DNA of 64,000 nt from Parablautia sp. Marseille-Q6255 (lineage in GTDB: Bacteria > Bacillota > Clostridia > Lachnospirales > Lachnospiraceae): positions 39,405 through 103,404 of the forward strand of contig NZ_CATNVD010000018.1 of assembly GCF_951230155.1 (NCBI RefSeq). The letters run 5' to 3'. Positions 18,075-26,865 of the stretch are shown here, piece by piece (positions within the stretch are counted from its first letter, which is position 1; every line of letters starts with the position of its first letter). Below the pieces are notes generated by a model that was not told the DNA's origin, searched no databases, and saw only the letters and a list, made by a program, of their open reading frames with translations. Position numbers and translations under genes: made by a program.

Positions 18075-18354
18075 TATTCGCCCCTCCTTACTGGGAATGT
18101 GATATTCTGAGGGTTTCTTATACTCGCTGTGCTTCCCCGACTACGCTGCCGCACGTCCTTGCCCCGGGCATTTGCCCTGCCAGGCAGCATTTGCGAAAAT
18201 CTGCTTTTTGAGCAAGCTCCCTGCATCTGCGACTGACTGCCAGCTGGCACAGCTCATAGCTTTCGTGTATTTTAAGTAACAGTTCAGCCATGCACAAGGA
18301 TAGAAAAATCTGAGTGCAAACTCGTCCAAAAACAATGGCTGAACGATTACTATT

Positions 18355-18948
18355 TTATTTAGAATACAGCTCGACGATAAGCACTTCGTTAACCGGAACA
18401 TCGATCACTTCTCTGGACGGAAGCTCTTTTACTGTTCCTTTCAGTGTCTCTGTATCAACATCCAGCCATTCCGGTACAAGGCGTCCGCCTGTTACCTCAA
18501 GAATGTCTTTGTATCTCTGAGAACCTTTGCACTTCTCTTTGATCTCGATTGTATCGCCAGCCTTTACGATGTAAGACGGAATATTTACCTGCTTACCGTT
18601 TACAAGAACATGCTTGTGGTCAACGATCTGTCTTGCTTCTCTTCTTGTTCTTGCAAGACCCATACGGAATACTACGTTGTCCAGACGGCACTCCAGAAGC
18701 ATCATCAGGTTGTTACCTGTCTGTCCCGGCATTCTGTCGGCTTTCTTGTAGTAGTTACGGAACGGCTTCTCCAGCACACCGTAGATGAATTTTGCTTTCT
18801 GCTTTTCGCGCAGCTGCAGACCGTACTCACTTACTTTACGGTTTGCGCGCTTTAACTCTCTGTTTGATTTTTTATCTATTCCTAAATATACCGGATCAAG
18901 ACCAAGTGATCTGCATCTTTTAAGAACTGGAACTCTGTTAACTGCCAT
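18355..18948 (-). CDS. rpsD: 30S ribosomal protein S4
   Basis: 197-residue primary 16S-binding protein. The S4 domain is visible as [32 protein letters not shown] near residues 90-125. The N-terminus lacks the four-cysteine zinc knuckle, so this is the zinc-independent form. It sits 18 bases after rpsK. A 280-base gap follows before rpoA with several short GC-rich palindromes but no recognised leader. Confidence 0.97.
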   Translation of the reverse strand: MAVNRVPVLKRCRSLGLDPVYLGIDKKSNRELKRANRKVSEYGLQLREKQKAKFIYGVLEKPFRNYYKKADRMPGQTGNNLMMLLECRLDNVVFRMGLARTRREARQIVDHKHVLVNGKQVNIPSYIVKAGDTIEIKEKCKGSQRYKDILEVTGGRLVPEWLDVDTETLKGTVKELPSREVIDVPVNEVLIVELYSK

Positions 18949-18966
18949 TTCTATAGACCTCCCTGA

Positions 18967-19365
18967 TTAGACTCTTCTGCGTTTTGGCGGACGACATCCG
19001 TTGTGCGGTACCGGCGTTACGTCGCGGATACTTACTACCTCAAGACCGTTTGCGGAAAGTGCGCGGATCGCTGCCTCGCGTCCTGATCCCGGTCCCTTTA
19101 CGAATACGTCAACTGTCTTCAAACCATGTACTAAAGCTGCCTTTGTAGCAGTTTCTGCAGCCATCTGTGCTGCATACGGAGTAGATTTCCTTGAACCTCT
19201 AAATCCAAGACCACCAGCACTTGCCCATGATAAAGCATTTCCCTGTGCATCCGTCAGAGTAACGATCGTGTTATTGAAGGATGACTGGATATGTGCCTGT
19301 CCACGTTCAACGTTTTTCTTTACACGCTTTTTTGTCACTTTCTTTGTAACTTTTTTAGCTGCCAT
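18967..19365 (-). CDS. rpsK: 30S ribosomal protein S11
   Basis: 132 residues. Typical blocks are [30 protein letters not shown] and [17 protein letters not shown] at the C-terminus. S11 forms part of the 30S platform. It has a lysine-rich N-terminus and standard length. It is separated from rpsM by a 159-base gap holding one copy of a repeat seen in other gaps of this operon. Confidence 0.98.
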   Translation of the reverse strand: MAAKKVTKKVTKKRVKKNVERGQAHIQSSFNNTIVTLTDAQGNALSWASAGGLGFRGSRKSTPYAAQMAAETATKAALVHGLKTVDVFVKGPGSGREAAIRALSANGLEVVSIRDVTPVPHNGCRPPKRRRV

Positions 19366-19409
19366 AATCTAAACTAACCTACTTTCTGTGTTTTCCTAAT
19401 TATCATTTA

Positions 19410-19475
19410 CGGGTAGGTTCGATTCTCCAAGCTCTGCCTTCGCCTGCGGCTGTCAGCGCTAAGGTCATCGAACGA
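19410..19475. repeat. intergenic repeat copy 1 (rpsK-rpsM gap)
   Basis: Begins with CGGGTAGGTTCG (19410-19421), then CTCTGCCTTCGCCTGCGGCT and a GCTAAGG end. The same 12-base head, CGGGTRKGTTCG, occurs at 28570, 29130 and 34055, always in a gap of this ribosomal operon and in the same orientation. Confidence 0.6.
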
Positions 19476-19524
19476 AGTACGCATCAGGATTTCAACTTCG
19501 CTGCTCGCTCGTTTTATCGAGTGC

Positions 19525-19893
19525 TTACTTCTTCTTGTTTGCTACTGTTCTCTTCGGACCCTTACGTGTTCTTGCGTTGGTCTTTGTCTTCTGACCACGA
19601 ACCGGAAGGCCTTTTCTATGACGGATACCTCTGTAGCATCCGATCTCCTGCAGTCTCTTGATGTTGAGCGCCGTATCTCTTCTGAGGTCACCCTCTACCA
19701 TGTAATTCTCATCGATAATATCGCGGATACGTCCTACTTCCTCATCTGTCAAATCTCTGACACGTGTATCAGGATTTACATTCGCTGCAGCCAGAATCTT
19801 GCTTGCACTTGTTCTACCGATACCGTAGATGTAAGTCAAACCGATTTCTGCACGTTTTTCTCTTGGTAAGTCTACACCAGCAATACGAGCCAT
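19525..19893 (-). CDS. rpsM: 30S ribosomal protein S13
   Basis: 122 residues. [21 protein letters not shown] at the start, [14 protein letters not shown], and [16 protein letters not shown] with the basic tail identify S13, which contacts tRNA and the 50S at the head. The ATG at 19893 has GGAGGA upstream; the frame to 19977 is a chance extension. A 369-base gap separates it from rpmJ. Confidence 0.98.
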   Translation of the reverse strand: MARIAGVDLPREKRAEIGLTYIYGIGRTSASKILAAANVNPDTRVRDLTDEEVGRIRDIIDENYMVEGDLRRDTALNIKRLQEIGCYRGIRHRKGLPVRGQKTKTNARTRKGPKRTVANKKK

Positions 19894-20262
19894 GTAATTG
19901 TTCCTCCATTTTCTTTTATTGGTTCTAATTGGGGCAAACATCGTCGCCCAGCCACCGAAGTGACCTTTCCGTTCCATTAAGCCATGAACCTCTCACACGC
20001 ACCGAATCTGTATCGGCACTGTCTGTCGGATGGCGTCCGCCAGACTGTTCTTGCAAGGCATGCTCATCCTGTGCACAGCGGTTTTCGCACAGAATCGTAT
20101 ACTGCCAAAATCCTGGACCGGTATCAAAATCAATATCGCAACGAAATAAAATCCAGATCTCATTTATTTCATCGTTATATTGTCATGACGAGTGAACTGT
20201 AACAATCCACTGTCATTTCCGCCGTTTTCATTTTGCACAATGTTTCAGGATGTGCGTGTTGC
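19894..20262. other. long gap between rpmJ and rpsM, nothing recognised
   Basis: 369 bases with no supported gene. On the transcribed (minus) strand there are A/T-rich stretches with weak TATAAC-like boxes but no promoter I would defend, and no strong hairpin. In most relatives these genes are nearly adjacent, so the gap itself is unusual. Confidence 0.4.
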
Positions 20263-20376
20263 CTAGCCCTGTCTCTGTTTGTGCTTCGGGTTCTCACAGA
20301 TAATCCGGATGCTTCCCTTTCTCTTGATAACCTTACACTTTTCACAGATAGGCTTTACTGATGATCTAACCTTCAT
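20263..20376 (-). CDS. rpmJ: 50S ribosomal protein L36 (zinc-binding form)
   Basis: 37 residues: [17 protein letters not shown] start, with zinc ligands C11, C14, C27 and a final H. The ATG at 20376 follows AAAGGAGG. It has its own promoter (20461-20489), which it needs because infA, normally adjacent, is 2.3 kb away on the other side of degV and the toxin-antitoxin remnant. Confidence 0.97.
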   Translation of the reverse strand: MKVRSSVKPICEKCKVIKRKGSIRIICENPKHKQRQG

Positions 20377-20460
20377 GGTTAATCCTCCTTTCACCTTTGT
20401 TCTGTTTTTGAGCATAATAAATGGGCGCACTGCACCCGTGCTCACAAAAGTACAGATGTC

Positions 20461-20489
20461 ATTATAGTACAGCTCCCCCGGAAATGCAA
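20461..20489 (-). promoter_or_regulatory. promoter of rpmJ and the alpha operon
   Basis: TTGCAT (20484-20489), 17-base spacer, TATAAT (20461-20466) on the minus strand. It allows rpmJ-rpsM-rpsK-rpsD-rpoA-rplQ to be transcribed independently of the spc operon. Confidence 0.8.
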
Positions 20490-20521
20490 GAGGAAATTTG
20501 CTTTTTTCCATTCTTTTTAGG

Positions 20522-20550
20522 TTGACAAATCCCGCTTCTTCAATTAGTAT
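20522..20550 (+). promoter_or_regulatory. promoter of degV
   Basis: TTGACA (20522-20527), 17-base spacer, TAGTAT (20545-20550). It diverges from the rpmJ promoter 33 bases away. Confidence 0.78.
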
Positions 20551-20613
20551 ACTTTGTGAACTAATTATGGCAATACTGTTTTTTATTTCAGAATGAAAGA
20601 AAGAGGTACATAA

Positions 20614-21453
20614 ATGATCCGAATACTTGTAGACTCATCCTCTGATTATCCTGTGGAAGAAATCAGACAAAAAAATCTGGAGCTCGTCCCCATCTCCATC
20701 ACTATCGGGGAGCATAATTATATAGAAGGAAAAAATCTCGACCGGGATACATTTTATGAAATACTCACGGATGGCCGGGAGATCCCAAAGACATCACAGC
20801 CATCTCCGCAGGATTTTCTGACCTGTTTTGAACAGGCAAAGAAAAACGGCGATGAGCTCATCTGTATCCTGCTCTCCTCCGCATTGAGCGGCACATATCA
20901 AAGTGCAGTTCTTGCCAAAAGCATGGCAGATTATGATGGTATCTATCTGATCGACTCGCTTGCAGCTACAGTTAATATTAAAATTCTGGCTGACTACGCG
21001 CTTTGCCGCATTGCTGCCGGAGACAACGCTGCAGAAGTGGTTGCGGCTGTCGAATGTCTGAAGCCGCGCGTTAAAGTCATCGCAGCGCTTGATACGCTGG
21101 AATATCTGCGCCGTGGCGGACGTATTGGACGGGCAGCATCATTGATCGGGGAAATGGCCAATATCAAGCCAGTCATTACGCTCCTGGAAGATGGCACGAT
21201 CGGCGCTGTCGGGAAATGTCTCGGCCGCAATAAAGCAGTCTCTTCCCTGATCAACCGGGTCGCAGAGCTTTCCCCGGATCCAGCCTTCCCGGTCTACTCG
21301 ATTTACACGTACGGCACCGATAATTCCGAACGGTTCGAGCAGAAGCTTGTAAAAACCGGTATTTCCATCGCAGGCCGTATGCAGATCGGAGCTACCATCG
21401 GTACACACATCGGTCCCGGAGCCTTTGGGCTTGCGTTTGTTGCCAACGAGTAA
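20614..21453 (+). CDS. DegV family fatty-acid-binding protein
   Basis: 279-residue cytoplasmic protein of the DegV/FakB fold, which binds a fatty acid in its core; FakB members present it to the kinase FakA. Visible features are the N-terminal [11 protein letters not shown] strand, the TSQPSPQDF loop (Thr-Ser-Gln ligand contacts), [12 protein letters not shown], and [17 protein letters not shown]. No fakA lies nearby. It is monocistronic on the strand opposite to the ribosomal genes and separates infA from rpmJ. AGAAAGAGG precedes the ATG at 20614. Confidence 0.92.
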   Translation: MIRILVDSSSDYPVEEIRQKNLELVPISITIGEHNYIEGKNLDRDTFYEILTDGREIPKTSQPSPQDFLTCFEQAKKNGDELICILLSSALSGTYQSAVLAKSMADYDGIYLIDSLAATVNIKILADYALCRIAAGDNAAEVVAAVECLKPRVKVIAALDTLEYLRRGGRIGRAASLIGEMANIKPVITLLEDGTIGAVGKCLGRNKAVSSLINRVAELSPDPAFPVYSIYTYGTDNSERFEQKLVKTGISIAGRMQIGATIGTHIGPGAFGLAFVANE

Positions 21454-21470
21454 TAAAATGTCACAATGAA

Positions 21471-21512
21471 AGAGGTTGTCACAAAAATACGGACAACCTC
21501 TGACTTTTCATA
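21471..21512 (+). terminator. terminator of degV
   Basis: AGAGGTTGTC (21471-21480) pairs with GACAACCTCT (21492-21501) around an 11-base loop, followed by a T-rich tract. Confidence 0.8.
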
Positions 21513-21965
21513 TCTTTAAGTTTTTCTGAGAAACAATATACCTTTAGATTTACTCATTTAAAAAGTATTTTATACACTCTGAAATTCTCCATACAGTAAA
21601 AGCAAACTCTATTATTGATCGCCATGCAAGCCTGCTTTTGCAAAATGCGCTTTATATACACCCGCTCTTTTCCAAAACCTGCTGCAAATGCATCTCCTGC
21701 TTCCCATTCAGCGGCTGAAAAGGATTTCACAGTATTTCTCCCGATAGCCGCGATCCGTTTTGTGCCATCGCCTTGTTCAAAGGACGCTGCCAATTCTGAT
21801 CATTTCAAAGTAAAGCTTACAAAAATGCCCTACTCCCACTCGGTTTCGACAACTATATATTGTGTCTAATCAAGTTTTATATTTCGATATTTTATATAAT
21901 CATTCTTGATATTCTATGCATTCTTCCTAATTTCGGGACCTTTTGCAAGCATTTTGCAACCACAA
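21513..21965. other. AT-rich gap with possible decayed coding sequence
   Basis: About 450 bases between the degV terminator and the toxN-like remnant. A 79-residue minus-strand frame (21554-21793, TTG start) has protein-like composition but no recognised motif or ribosome binding site. I see no promoter. The whole stretch may be debris from the event that brought in the toxin-antitoxin locus. Confidence 0.35.
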
Positions 21966-22354
21966 TTACTTCGAAGCATTCCTCAGATATTTCTCTATGT
22001 ATTCCCGGCACCCATCCTCTAAAATATGGAACGCACAGCTATTGTCGGTTAAAATCTGCTTACGATTTGATGTAACCATCTCATATATTTTATTAGCCTT
22101 CTTCTGAATTCGCTCTGCATTTTTCATACAAAATTGATATTCTTTATTTAACAATAGTCTGTATTTTTCATCCTCGACATCTTTGATTACCAGTTTTTCA
22201 ATACATTCATCCCATTTACTTGCATAACAGCACCAAATGCAAACTTATTACGGTCTGTATACCGGATATTCGGCACTTTTGTCACTCCTCTTTTTTCCTT
22301 TTCGTATCTTTGGAGAAATCTATTATACTCCTCGTTTATGCGGTAAAAATCCAT
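21966..22354 (-). pseudogene. toxN/abiQ-like type III toxin gene, inactivated by internal deletion
   Basis: The first frame starts at the ATG at 22354 behind GGAGG and reads MDFYRINEEYNRFLQRYE, then NIRYTDRNKFAFGAVMQVNG, before going out of frame and stopping at 22187. A second frame, overlapping and shifted, continues from about 22210 to the stop at 21966 with DECIEKLVIKDVEDEKYR, LLNKEYQFCMKNAERIQKK and DNSCAFHILEDGC. Together these look like the N- and C-terminal thirds of ToxN/AbiQ endoribonucleases (usually about 170 residues). About 133 residues remain, so roughly 40-50 central ones, including the usual YFxPLSS-like block, are missing. A tandem-repeat RNA and a terminator lie directly upstream, as in type III toxin-antitoxin loci. 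The identity is recalled from family features, not from a search. Confidence 0.72.
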
Positions 22355-22373
22355 TTATATCCTCCGTTGTATA

Positions 22374-22405
22374 AACAAAACAGGGAGATAAGATACTTAT
22401 CTCCC
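22374..22405 (-). terminator. terminator between toxI-like RNA and toxN-like remnant
   Basis: A perfect 10-base stem, GGGAGATAAG/CTTATCTCCC (22383-22392 and 22396-22405), with a three-base loop and a following TGTTTTGTTT tract on the minus strand. In type III systems such a terminator lets only a minority of transcripts run into the toxin gene. Confidence 0.88.
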
Positions 22406-22538
22406 CGAAATTAACGATTCGCATTTTAAGCTGCGAAACACTTAAATTAAAGGTTCACATTCAAAGTAGTGAAGCACTTAAATTAAAGGTTTGCACTCAA
22501 AGTAGCAACGCACTTAAATCGAGCAAATTCCTTTGCTC
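22383..22538 (-). ncRNA. toxI-like type III antitoxin RNA with three 36-base repeats
   Basis: On the minus strand three contiguous 36-base units lie at 22484-22519, 22448-22483 and 22412-22447. Each begins ATTTAAGTG, and the first two end CCTTTA. Inside each, two segments change together so that they still pair: TTGC/GCAA in the first, TTCAC/GTGAA in the second, TTCGC/GCGAA in the third. That is direct evidence for a conserved RNA stem. AAGU near the start can pair with the loop ACUU (units 1-2) and UUUAAG with CUUAAA (unit 3), a possible pseudoknot. A 7-base hairpin (22521-22538) opens the transcript. Own promoter, terminator and toxin-like gene follow the toxI/antiQ plan. Confidence 0.8.
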
Positions 22539-22544
22539 ACTTAT

Positions 22545-22573
22545 ATTATATGCAGTTCTGATAAAAAAATCAA
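22545..22573 (-). promoter_or_regulatory. promoter of toxI-like RNA
   Basis: TTGATT (22568-22573), 17-base spacer, TATAAT (22545-22550) on the minus strand. Expected start near 22538, at the first hairpin. Confidence 0.82.
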
Positions 22574-22621
22574 TATAACTTTTCAAAAACACAAGAGCCA
22601 GTTGCTGTAAAATTCCGTCTC

Positions 22622-22683
22622 TGAAACCAAAACACCCGCAGGATCTTCTCCAGCAAACTGCTGCAAATATATCCTGCGGGTGT
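22622..22683 (-). terminator. terminator after infA (end of the spc operon)
   Basis: A 13-base perfect stem, ACACCCGCAGGAT (22632-22644) with ATCCTGCGGGTGT (22671-22683), followed by a TTTTGGTTT tract on the minus strand. It ends the S10-spc transcript at infA. Confidence 0.88.
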
Positions 22684-22688
22684 GCGTG

Positions 22689-22907
22689 TTATTTATCTCT
22701 CCAGATGATTCTACCCTTTGTCAGATCATACGGGGAAAGCTCGATCGTAACCTTGTCTCCCGGAAGAATGCGGATAAAGTTCATACGGAGTTTTCCGCTG
22801 ATATGCGCCAGCACGACGTGCTTATTCTCAAGCTCTACGCGAAACATCGCATTCGGAAGCTTCTCCAGCACAGTACCCTCTACTTCAATGACATCTGCTT
22901 TTGACAT
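22689..22907 (-). CDS. infA: translation initiation factor IF-1
   Basis: 72-residue S1/OB-fold protein that occupies the 30S A site during initiation. [42 protein letters not shown] and [12 protein letters not shown] are typical. It follows the KOW-protein gene by 53 bases and is the last gene before the spc terminator; rpmJ, its usual next neighbour, has been displaced. Confidence 0.98.
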   Translation of the reverse strand: MSKADVIEVEGTVLEKLPNAMFRVELENKHVVLAHISGKLRMNFIRILPGDKVTIELSPYDLTKGRIIWRDK

Positions 22908-22960
22908 ATGGACCTCCTGTCATTTCTACAATAATACGGACAGCATCACTGCCCCAAATG

Positions 22961-23233
22961 TTATCCCTGTTCCTGCAGCCTGCGATAATCCGCCAGAAGC
23001 TTCCTCACGTGTGCGTCCAGTGTAATGCTTTGCATCTGGTCAAGGATCTCGTCCGGCAGGTGCTTGATCACCTGCACGTGCTTACATTTCTTTTTTTTCG
23101 GCGACTCTAAAAGACGCCTTTTTCCGTCCGCCAGCCAGACGTATGTCCCGTCGTTTTCAAGAACCAGATACAGCGTATCCCTGTCATGTCCGGCTCTTGA
23201 TACAGCCAGCATCCCGGCGGTCATTTCCTTCAT
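22961..23233 (-). CDS. KOW-domain RNA-binding protein (L14e-like)
   Basis: 90 residues. The first half fits a KOW-like small barrel (MLAVSRAGHDRDTLYLVLEND, TYVWLADGKRRLLESPKKKK) followed by a helical basic tail. Proteins like this commonly lie between map and infA in Firmicutes, and their role in ribosome assembly or translation is not established. GGAGG lies six bases before the ATG at 23233, which rules out the longer frame to 23281. Confidence 0.85.
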   Translation of the reverse strand: MKEMTAGMLAVSRAGHDRDTLYLVLENDGTYVWLADGKRRLLESPKKKKCKHVQVIKHLPDEILDQMQSITLDAHVRKLLADYRRLQEQG

Positions 23234-23243
23234 ATATTTCCTC

Positions 23244-24029
23244 CTAGAACGGAAACTTTCTTCCCTCTGGGCTGTCCGCACTGAGCGTCAGGATTTCCGG
23301 TTCGCCGTCTGTGATCAGGATCGTGTTTTCGTAGTGTGCAGACAGGCTCCCGTCCTCCGTCACTACTGTCCAGTCATCATCCAGCCACTCAACATCAGCA
23401 CGGCCTGCATTGATCATCGGTTCAATGGCAAGCGTCATGCCCGGTACCAGACGGATACCACGGCTTCTCTGGCGGAAGTTTGGTATCTGAGGATCTTCAT
23501 GGAGCTTATGACCAATCCCGTGTCCGACCAGATCTCTTACTACGCCGTAGCCAAAGGATTCTGCATAGTCACCGATCGCCGCTGAAATTTCGTGAAGACG
23601 ATGTCCTGCTCTGGCAAATTCAATCCCACGGAAGAAGGATTCCCTTGTCACATCGATCAGCTTCTGCGCCTCCGGAGAGATCTTTCCCACACCGTATGTG
23701 CGCGCCGCATCGGAGTGCATCCCCTTATAGATCAGCCCTGCATCGATGCTGACGATATCGCCCTCATGAAGGATTTTTTCTTTATATGGAATCCCGTGCA
23801 CAACCTCGTCGTTTACTGAGATACAAAACGACGCCGGATATCCGTTGTAGTTCAGGAAGTTCGGCTCGCATCCAAAACTGCGTATCACTTTCTCCCCAAG
23901 TTTATCCAGCTCATACGTAGATATTCCCGGACGGATCGCGTCTGCCAGCTCCTTGTGCACAATCTCAAGAAGTCTCCCGGCTTCGCGCATCAGTTCGATC
24001 TCTTTTGCCGATTTCACTGTAACTGCCAT
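23244..24029 (-). CDS. map: methionine aminopeptidase, type I
   Basis: 261-residue metalloenzyme removing the initiator methionine. Metal ligands fit the pita-bread pattern: D in SIDAGLIY, D in HSDAARTYGVG, H in GHGIGHKLHEDP, E in LAIEPMIN, and E in TEDGSLSAHYE. It starts two bases after adk and is the normal secY-adk-map order. No N-terminal SEC-C zinc extension is present. Confidence 0.97.
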   Translation of the reverse strand: MAVTVKSAKEIELMREAGRLLEIVHKELADAIRPGISTYELDKLGEKVIRSFGCEPNFLNYNGYPASFCISVNDEVVHGIPYKEKILHEGDIVSIDAGLIYKGMHSDAARTYGVGKISPEAQKLIDVTRESFFRGIEFARAGHRLHEISAAIGDYAESFGYGVVRDLVGHGIGHKLHEDPQIPNFRQRSRGIRLVPGMTLAIEPMINAGRADVEWLDDDWTVVTEDGSLSAHYENTILITDGEPEILTLSADSPEGRKFPF

Positions 24030-24031
24030 TT

Positions 24032-24676
24032 TTATGCCTCCAGAATCTTTGTGACTGCTGCAAATACGTCATTCATATCCTGTGTGCCATCCACGGTTTT
24101 AAGGATACCCTGTTCCGTATAGTAATCGATCAGCGGCTGCGTCTGCTCGTGATAAACACTCAGTCTCTTGTGTACTGTCTCAGGCTTATCATCCTCGCGC
24201 AGGATCAGTGTTTCCCCGCATACTTCACAGATATCGCCTTTTTTTGACGGATTGTGTACAATATGGTACGTTGCCCCGCAGCCTGTGCAGGCACGTCTTC
24301 CAGACATTCTTGTTACGATATTCTCATCCGGTACGTCTACATTGATCGCGTAGTCCATCTTCTCCCCGCGTTTTGCAAGTGCGCCGTCAAGCGCCTGTGC
24401 CTGCGGGATCGTTCTTGGAAATCCGTCCAGGATATATCCTCTGCTGCAATCGTCCTGGCTCAAGCGGTCGATCACGAGATCTACGGTCAGCTCATCCGGA
24501 ACGAGAAGCCCCTGATCCATGTATTCCTTCGCTTTTTTGCCGAGTTCTGTACCGTTTTTAATATTTGCACGGAAAATATCGCCTGTTGAGATATGCGGCA
24601 CCTGATATTTTGAGGCAATCATCTTTGCCTGCGTGCCTTTGCCGGCACCTGGTGCTCCCAGCATAATTATCTTCAT
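24032..24676 (-). CDS. adk: adenylate kinase (zinc-lid form)
   Basis: 214 residues; catalyses AMP + ATP to 2 ADP. The P loop is [11 protein letters not shown] at residues 7-17. The lid carries [21 protein letters not shown] with four cysteines that should bind zinc, as in Gram-positive adenylate kinases. [13 protein letters not shown] is the AMP-site block. It is preceded by a 210-base gap from secY containing two hairpins. Confidence 0.97.
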   Translation of the reverse strand: MKIIMLGAPGAGKGTQAKMIASKYQVPHISTGDIFRANIKNGTELGKKAKEYMDQGLLVPDELTVDLVIDRLSQDDCSRGYILDGFPRTIPQAQALDGALAKRGEKMDYAINVDVPDENIVTRMSGRRACTGCGATYHIVHNPSKKGDICEVCGETLILREDDKPETVHKRLSVYHEQTQPLIDYYTEQGILKTVDGTQDMNDVFAAVTKILEA

Positions 24677-24825
24677 AATTTAACACCGCCTTCGTATGTG
24701 CACTGATGAATGAACTATTCAATATCTTCATAGTTATAAAATTTTAGTGCACCTCCTCCCACCGCGTCATAATCGTCCCACGGGCCGGTTATCTTACAGC
24801 AGAAGTGAAGTACACCAATATTTAG

Positions 24826-24879
24826 GTAACGATGTGACCTGGATCGTTACATATTTTGCATCCGGCAGGGTCTGCCGGA
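24826..24879. other. two hairpins in the secY-adk gap
   Basis: TCCGGCAG/CTGCCGGA (24861-24868 with 24872-24879) and GTAACGAT/ATCGTTAC (24826-24833 with 24843-24850) are both perfect 8-base stems. Neither is followed by a T run on the minus strand, so they may be processing or stability structures within the operon message. Confidence 0.5.
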
Positions 24880-24886
24880 GCAATCA

Positions 24887-26200
24887 TTAATCTGTCAGGA
24901 ATCCTTTGTAGTTACGAACTAACATCTGGGATTCAATCTGCTTGATCGTCTCAAGGATAACACCAACGATGATGATAAGAGAGGTTCCGCCAAAGGAAAC
25001 CTGCGCTCCAAACACACCGTTAAAGAATACCGGAATGAGGACTACAAGGATAAGTCCTGCAGCACCGATAAAGATGATGTATCCAAGCACCTTATTCAGG
25101 TAATCAGTAGTCGGTTTGCCCGGACGGATGCCTGGGATAAATCCACCCTGCTTCTTCATATTATCTGCCACTTCAATCGGATTGAAGGTGATAGAAGTAT
25201 AGAAATATGCAAAGAAAATGATCATTGCGATATAAAGAAGCAAACCTACTGAATAAATCGGCTGGCTGAAATTAAACCAGTTATTCTGGCTGAGCATTCC
25301 GACGATCGTAGCCCACACTCCTTTCGGAGTCGCATGAGAAAATGCGATGACGATCTGCGGAATAGACATCAGCGAGGAAGCGAAGATGACAGGAATAACA
25401 CCTGCAGTGTTGACTTTAAGCGGAATGAAGGTAGACTGACCGCCGACCATCTTTCTGCCCTGCATCTTCTTCGCATACTGTACCGGAATCTTTCTCTGCG
25501 CATCGTTCAGGACAATGACCAAAACGACAGTAAGAAGGATTACGCCCAGAATGATGATTACTGCGAGTGCTCCGTGTGCAAGGGATTTTCCCTTTACGAA
25601 CATCTCAAATAATCCTGTAATGTCTGAAGGAACGCTGGAAAGGATGTTCACCATCAGGATGATGGAGATACCGTTTCCGACTCCCTTCTCTGTGATTCTC
25701 TCACCCAGCCACATCAGGAATGCACTTCCTGCAGTGAGGGCAATGACTACGGTAAGGCCTTTCAGGAAGGTGATATCCGGGATCAATCCGGATTTTCCAA
25801 AGCCTACTGTCATGGCAGTACCCTCAACGAGTGCCAGAGCAACTGTGACGTAGCGTGTGATACTAGCAATTTTCTTACGTCCGTCCTCTCCATCCTTATG
25901 CATCTCCTCAAGCGCCGGAATGGCGATCGTGAGGAGCTGGATAATAATGGATGAAGTAATGTACGGCGTAATGCTCAGTGCGAAAATTGACATTCTCTCG
26001 AATGAGCCACCGGTGAATGCGGAGAAGAAATTCAGTGCATCATTGGACTGCTGTGCAAACCACTGTGAAAAGTAATTTCTGTCTACTCCCGGCACCGGAA
26101 GCTGTGACCCGAGTCGAACCACGATAATCATGCAAAATGTGAAAAACAGCTTTTTGCGGATATCTTTAATTCTGAACGCATTCTTCAGTGTCTCTAACAT
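24887..26200 (-). CDS. secY: Sec translocase channel subunit SecY
   Basis: 437 residues with ten transmembrane helices. Family blocks include the N-terminal RKKLFFTFCMIIVVRLGSQLPVPGV, TPYITSSIIIQLLT, GNGISIILMVNI, and QGGFIPGIRPGKPTTDYL. It forms the protein-conducting pore with SecE/SecG. It starts one base after the rplO stop, so translation is probably coupled. Confidence 0.98.
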   Translation of the reverse strand: MLETLKNAFRIKDIRKKLFFTFCMIIVVRLGSQLPVPGVDRNYFSQWFAQQSNDALNFFSAFTGGSFERMSIFALSITPYITSSIIIQLLTIAIPALEEMHKDGEDGRKKIASITRYVTVALALVEGTAMTVGFGKSGLIPDITFLKGLTVVIALTAGSAFLMWLGERITEKGVGNGISIILMVNILSSVPSDITGLFEMFVKGKSLAHGALAVIIILGVILLTVVLVIVLNDAQRKIPVQYAKKMQGRKMVGGQSTFIPLKVNTAGVIPVIFASSLMSIPQIVIAFSHATPKGVWATIVGMLSQNNWFNFSQPIYSVGLLLYIAMIIFFAYFYTSITFNPIEVADNMKKQGGFIPGIRPGKPTTDYLNKVLGYIIFIGAAGLILVVLIPVFFNGVFGAQVSFGGTSLIIIVGVILETIKQIESQMLVRNYKGFLTD

Positions 26201-26201
26201 A

Positions 26202-26642
26202 TTAGATCACCTCTGCTTTTCCACCGAGCTCTTCGATTTTTGCTTTTGCGCTTGCGCTGTATGCGTTAACCTTTACGTTAAGCTTCTTTGTCAGAGTACC
26301 GTTTCCGAGTACCTTAACACCGTCTTTTGCACTCTTGATGATGCGCTTCTCGAGCAGAGCCTCGATCGTAACGTCAGCATCATTGTCGAATACTTCCAGT
26401 GCGCTGATATTGATAGCTTCGATGTCCAGAGTGTTTCTGTTTGTGAAGCCTCTCTTCGGAATACGTCTGTATAAAGGCATCTGTCCACCTTCGAAGCCGA
26501 TTCTCGGTGCTCCTGAACGTGCTTTCTGACCTTTATGTCCCTTACCGGCTGTCTTGCCGTTTCCTGAACCGTGTCCGCGTCCTCTTCTGAAGTTATCACT
26601 CTGTACAGAGCCAGCTGCCGGCTTTAAGTTTGATAAATCCAT
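26202..26642 (-). CDS. rplO: 50S ribosomal protein L15
   Basis: 146 residues. The glycine/arginine-rich N-terminus ([30 protein letters not shown], abbreviated) and [18 protein letters not shown] identify L15, a late-assembling 23S binder. Standard length and position between rpmD and secY. Confidence 0.97.
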   Translation of the reverse strand: MDLSNLKPAAGSVQSDNFRRGRGHGSGNGKTAGKGHKGQKARSGAPRIGFEGGQMPLYRRIPKRGFTNRNTLDIEAINISALEVFDNDADVTIEALLEKRIIKSAKDGVKVLGNGTLTKKLNVKVNAYSASAKAKIEELGGKAEVI

Positions 26643-26670
26643 GATGACACCTCCTTATCCAAATAATCTA

Positions 26671-26853
26671 TTATGCTTCTTCTACTTTTACGAGATGAGA
26701 AACCTGAGCGATCATGCCCTTAACTGCATCATTGTTCGGCATCTCTACCGTCTTGTGCATCTTTGTAAGACCAAGAGCCTTCACTGTTGCACGGTGCTTC
26801 GGAATCGCACCGATCGGTGATTTTACTAATGTGATTTTCAATGTATCTGCCAT
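26671..26853 (-). CDS. rpmD: 50S ribosomal protein L30
   Basis: 60 residues: [20 protein letters not shown] and [20 protein letters not shown] are the L30 signature. It lies between rpsE and rplO in normal spc order with GGAGGT before its ATG. Confidence 0.97.
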   Translation of the reverse strand: MADTLKITLVKSPIGAIPKHRATVKALGLTKMHKTVEMPNNDAVKGMIAQVSHLVKVEEA

Positions 26854-26865
26854 TGTTCAAACCTC

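Noticed and set aside
21554..21793. 79-residue minus-strand frame
   Set aside because: TTG start, no ribosome site, no recognised motif; kept only as possible debris.
21836..21880. Short GAGTGGGAGTAG end (EWE-stop) like the 3' end of guaA, a known integration site
   Set aside because: Only about ten codons after a stop, and the preceding residues do not match GMP synthase; too little to call an attachment site.
22412..22519. CRISPR array
   Set aside because: The 36-base units are directly adjacent without spacers and only three; promoter, terminator and toxin-like gene fit a type III antitoxin RNA better.
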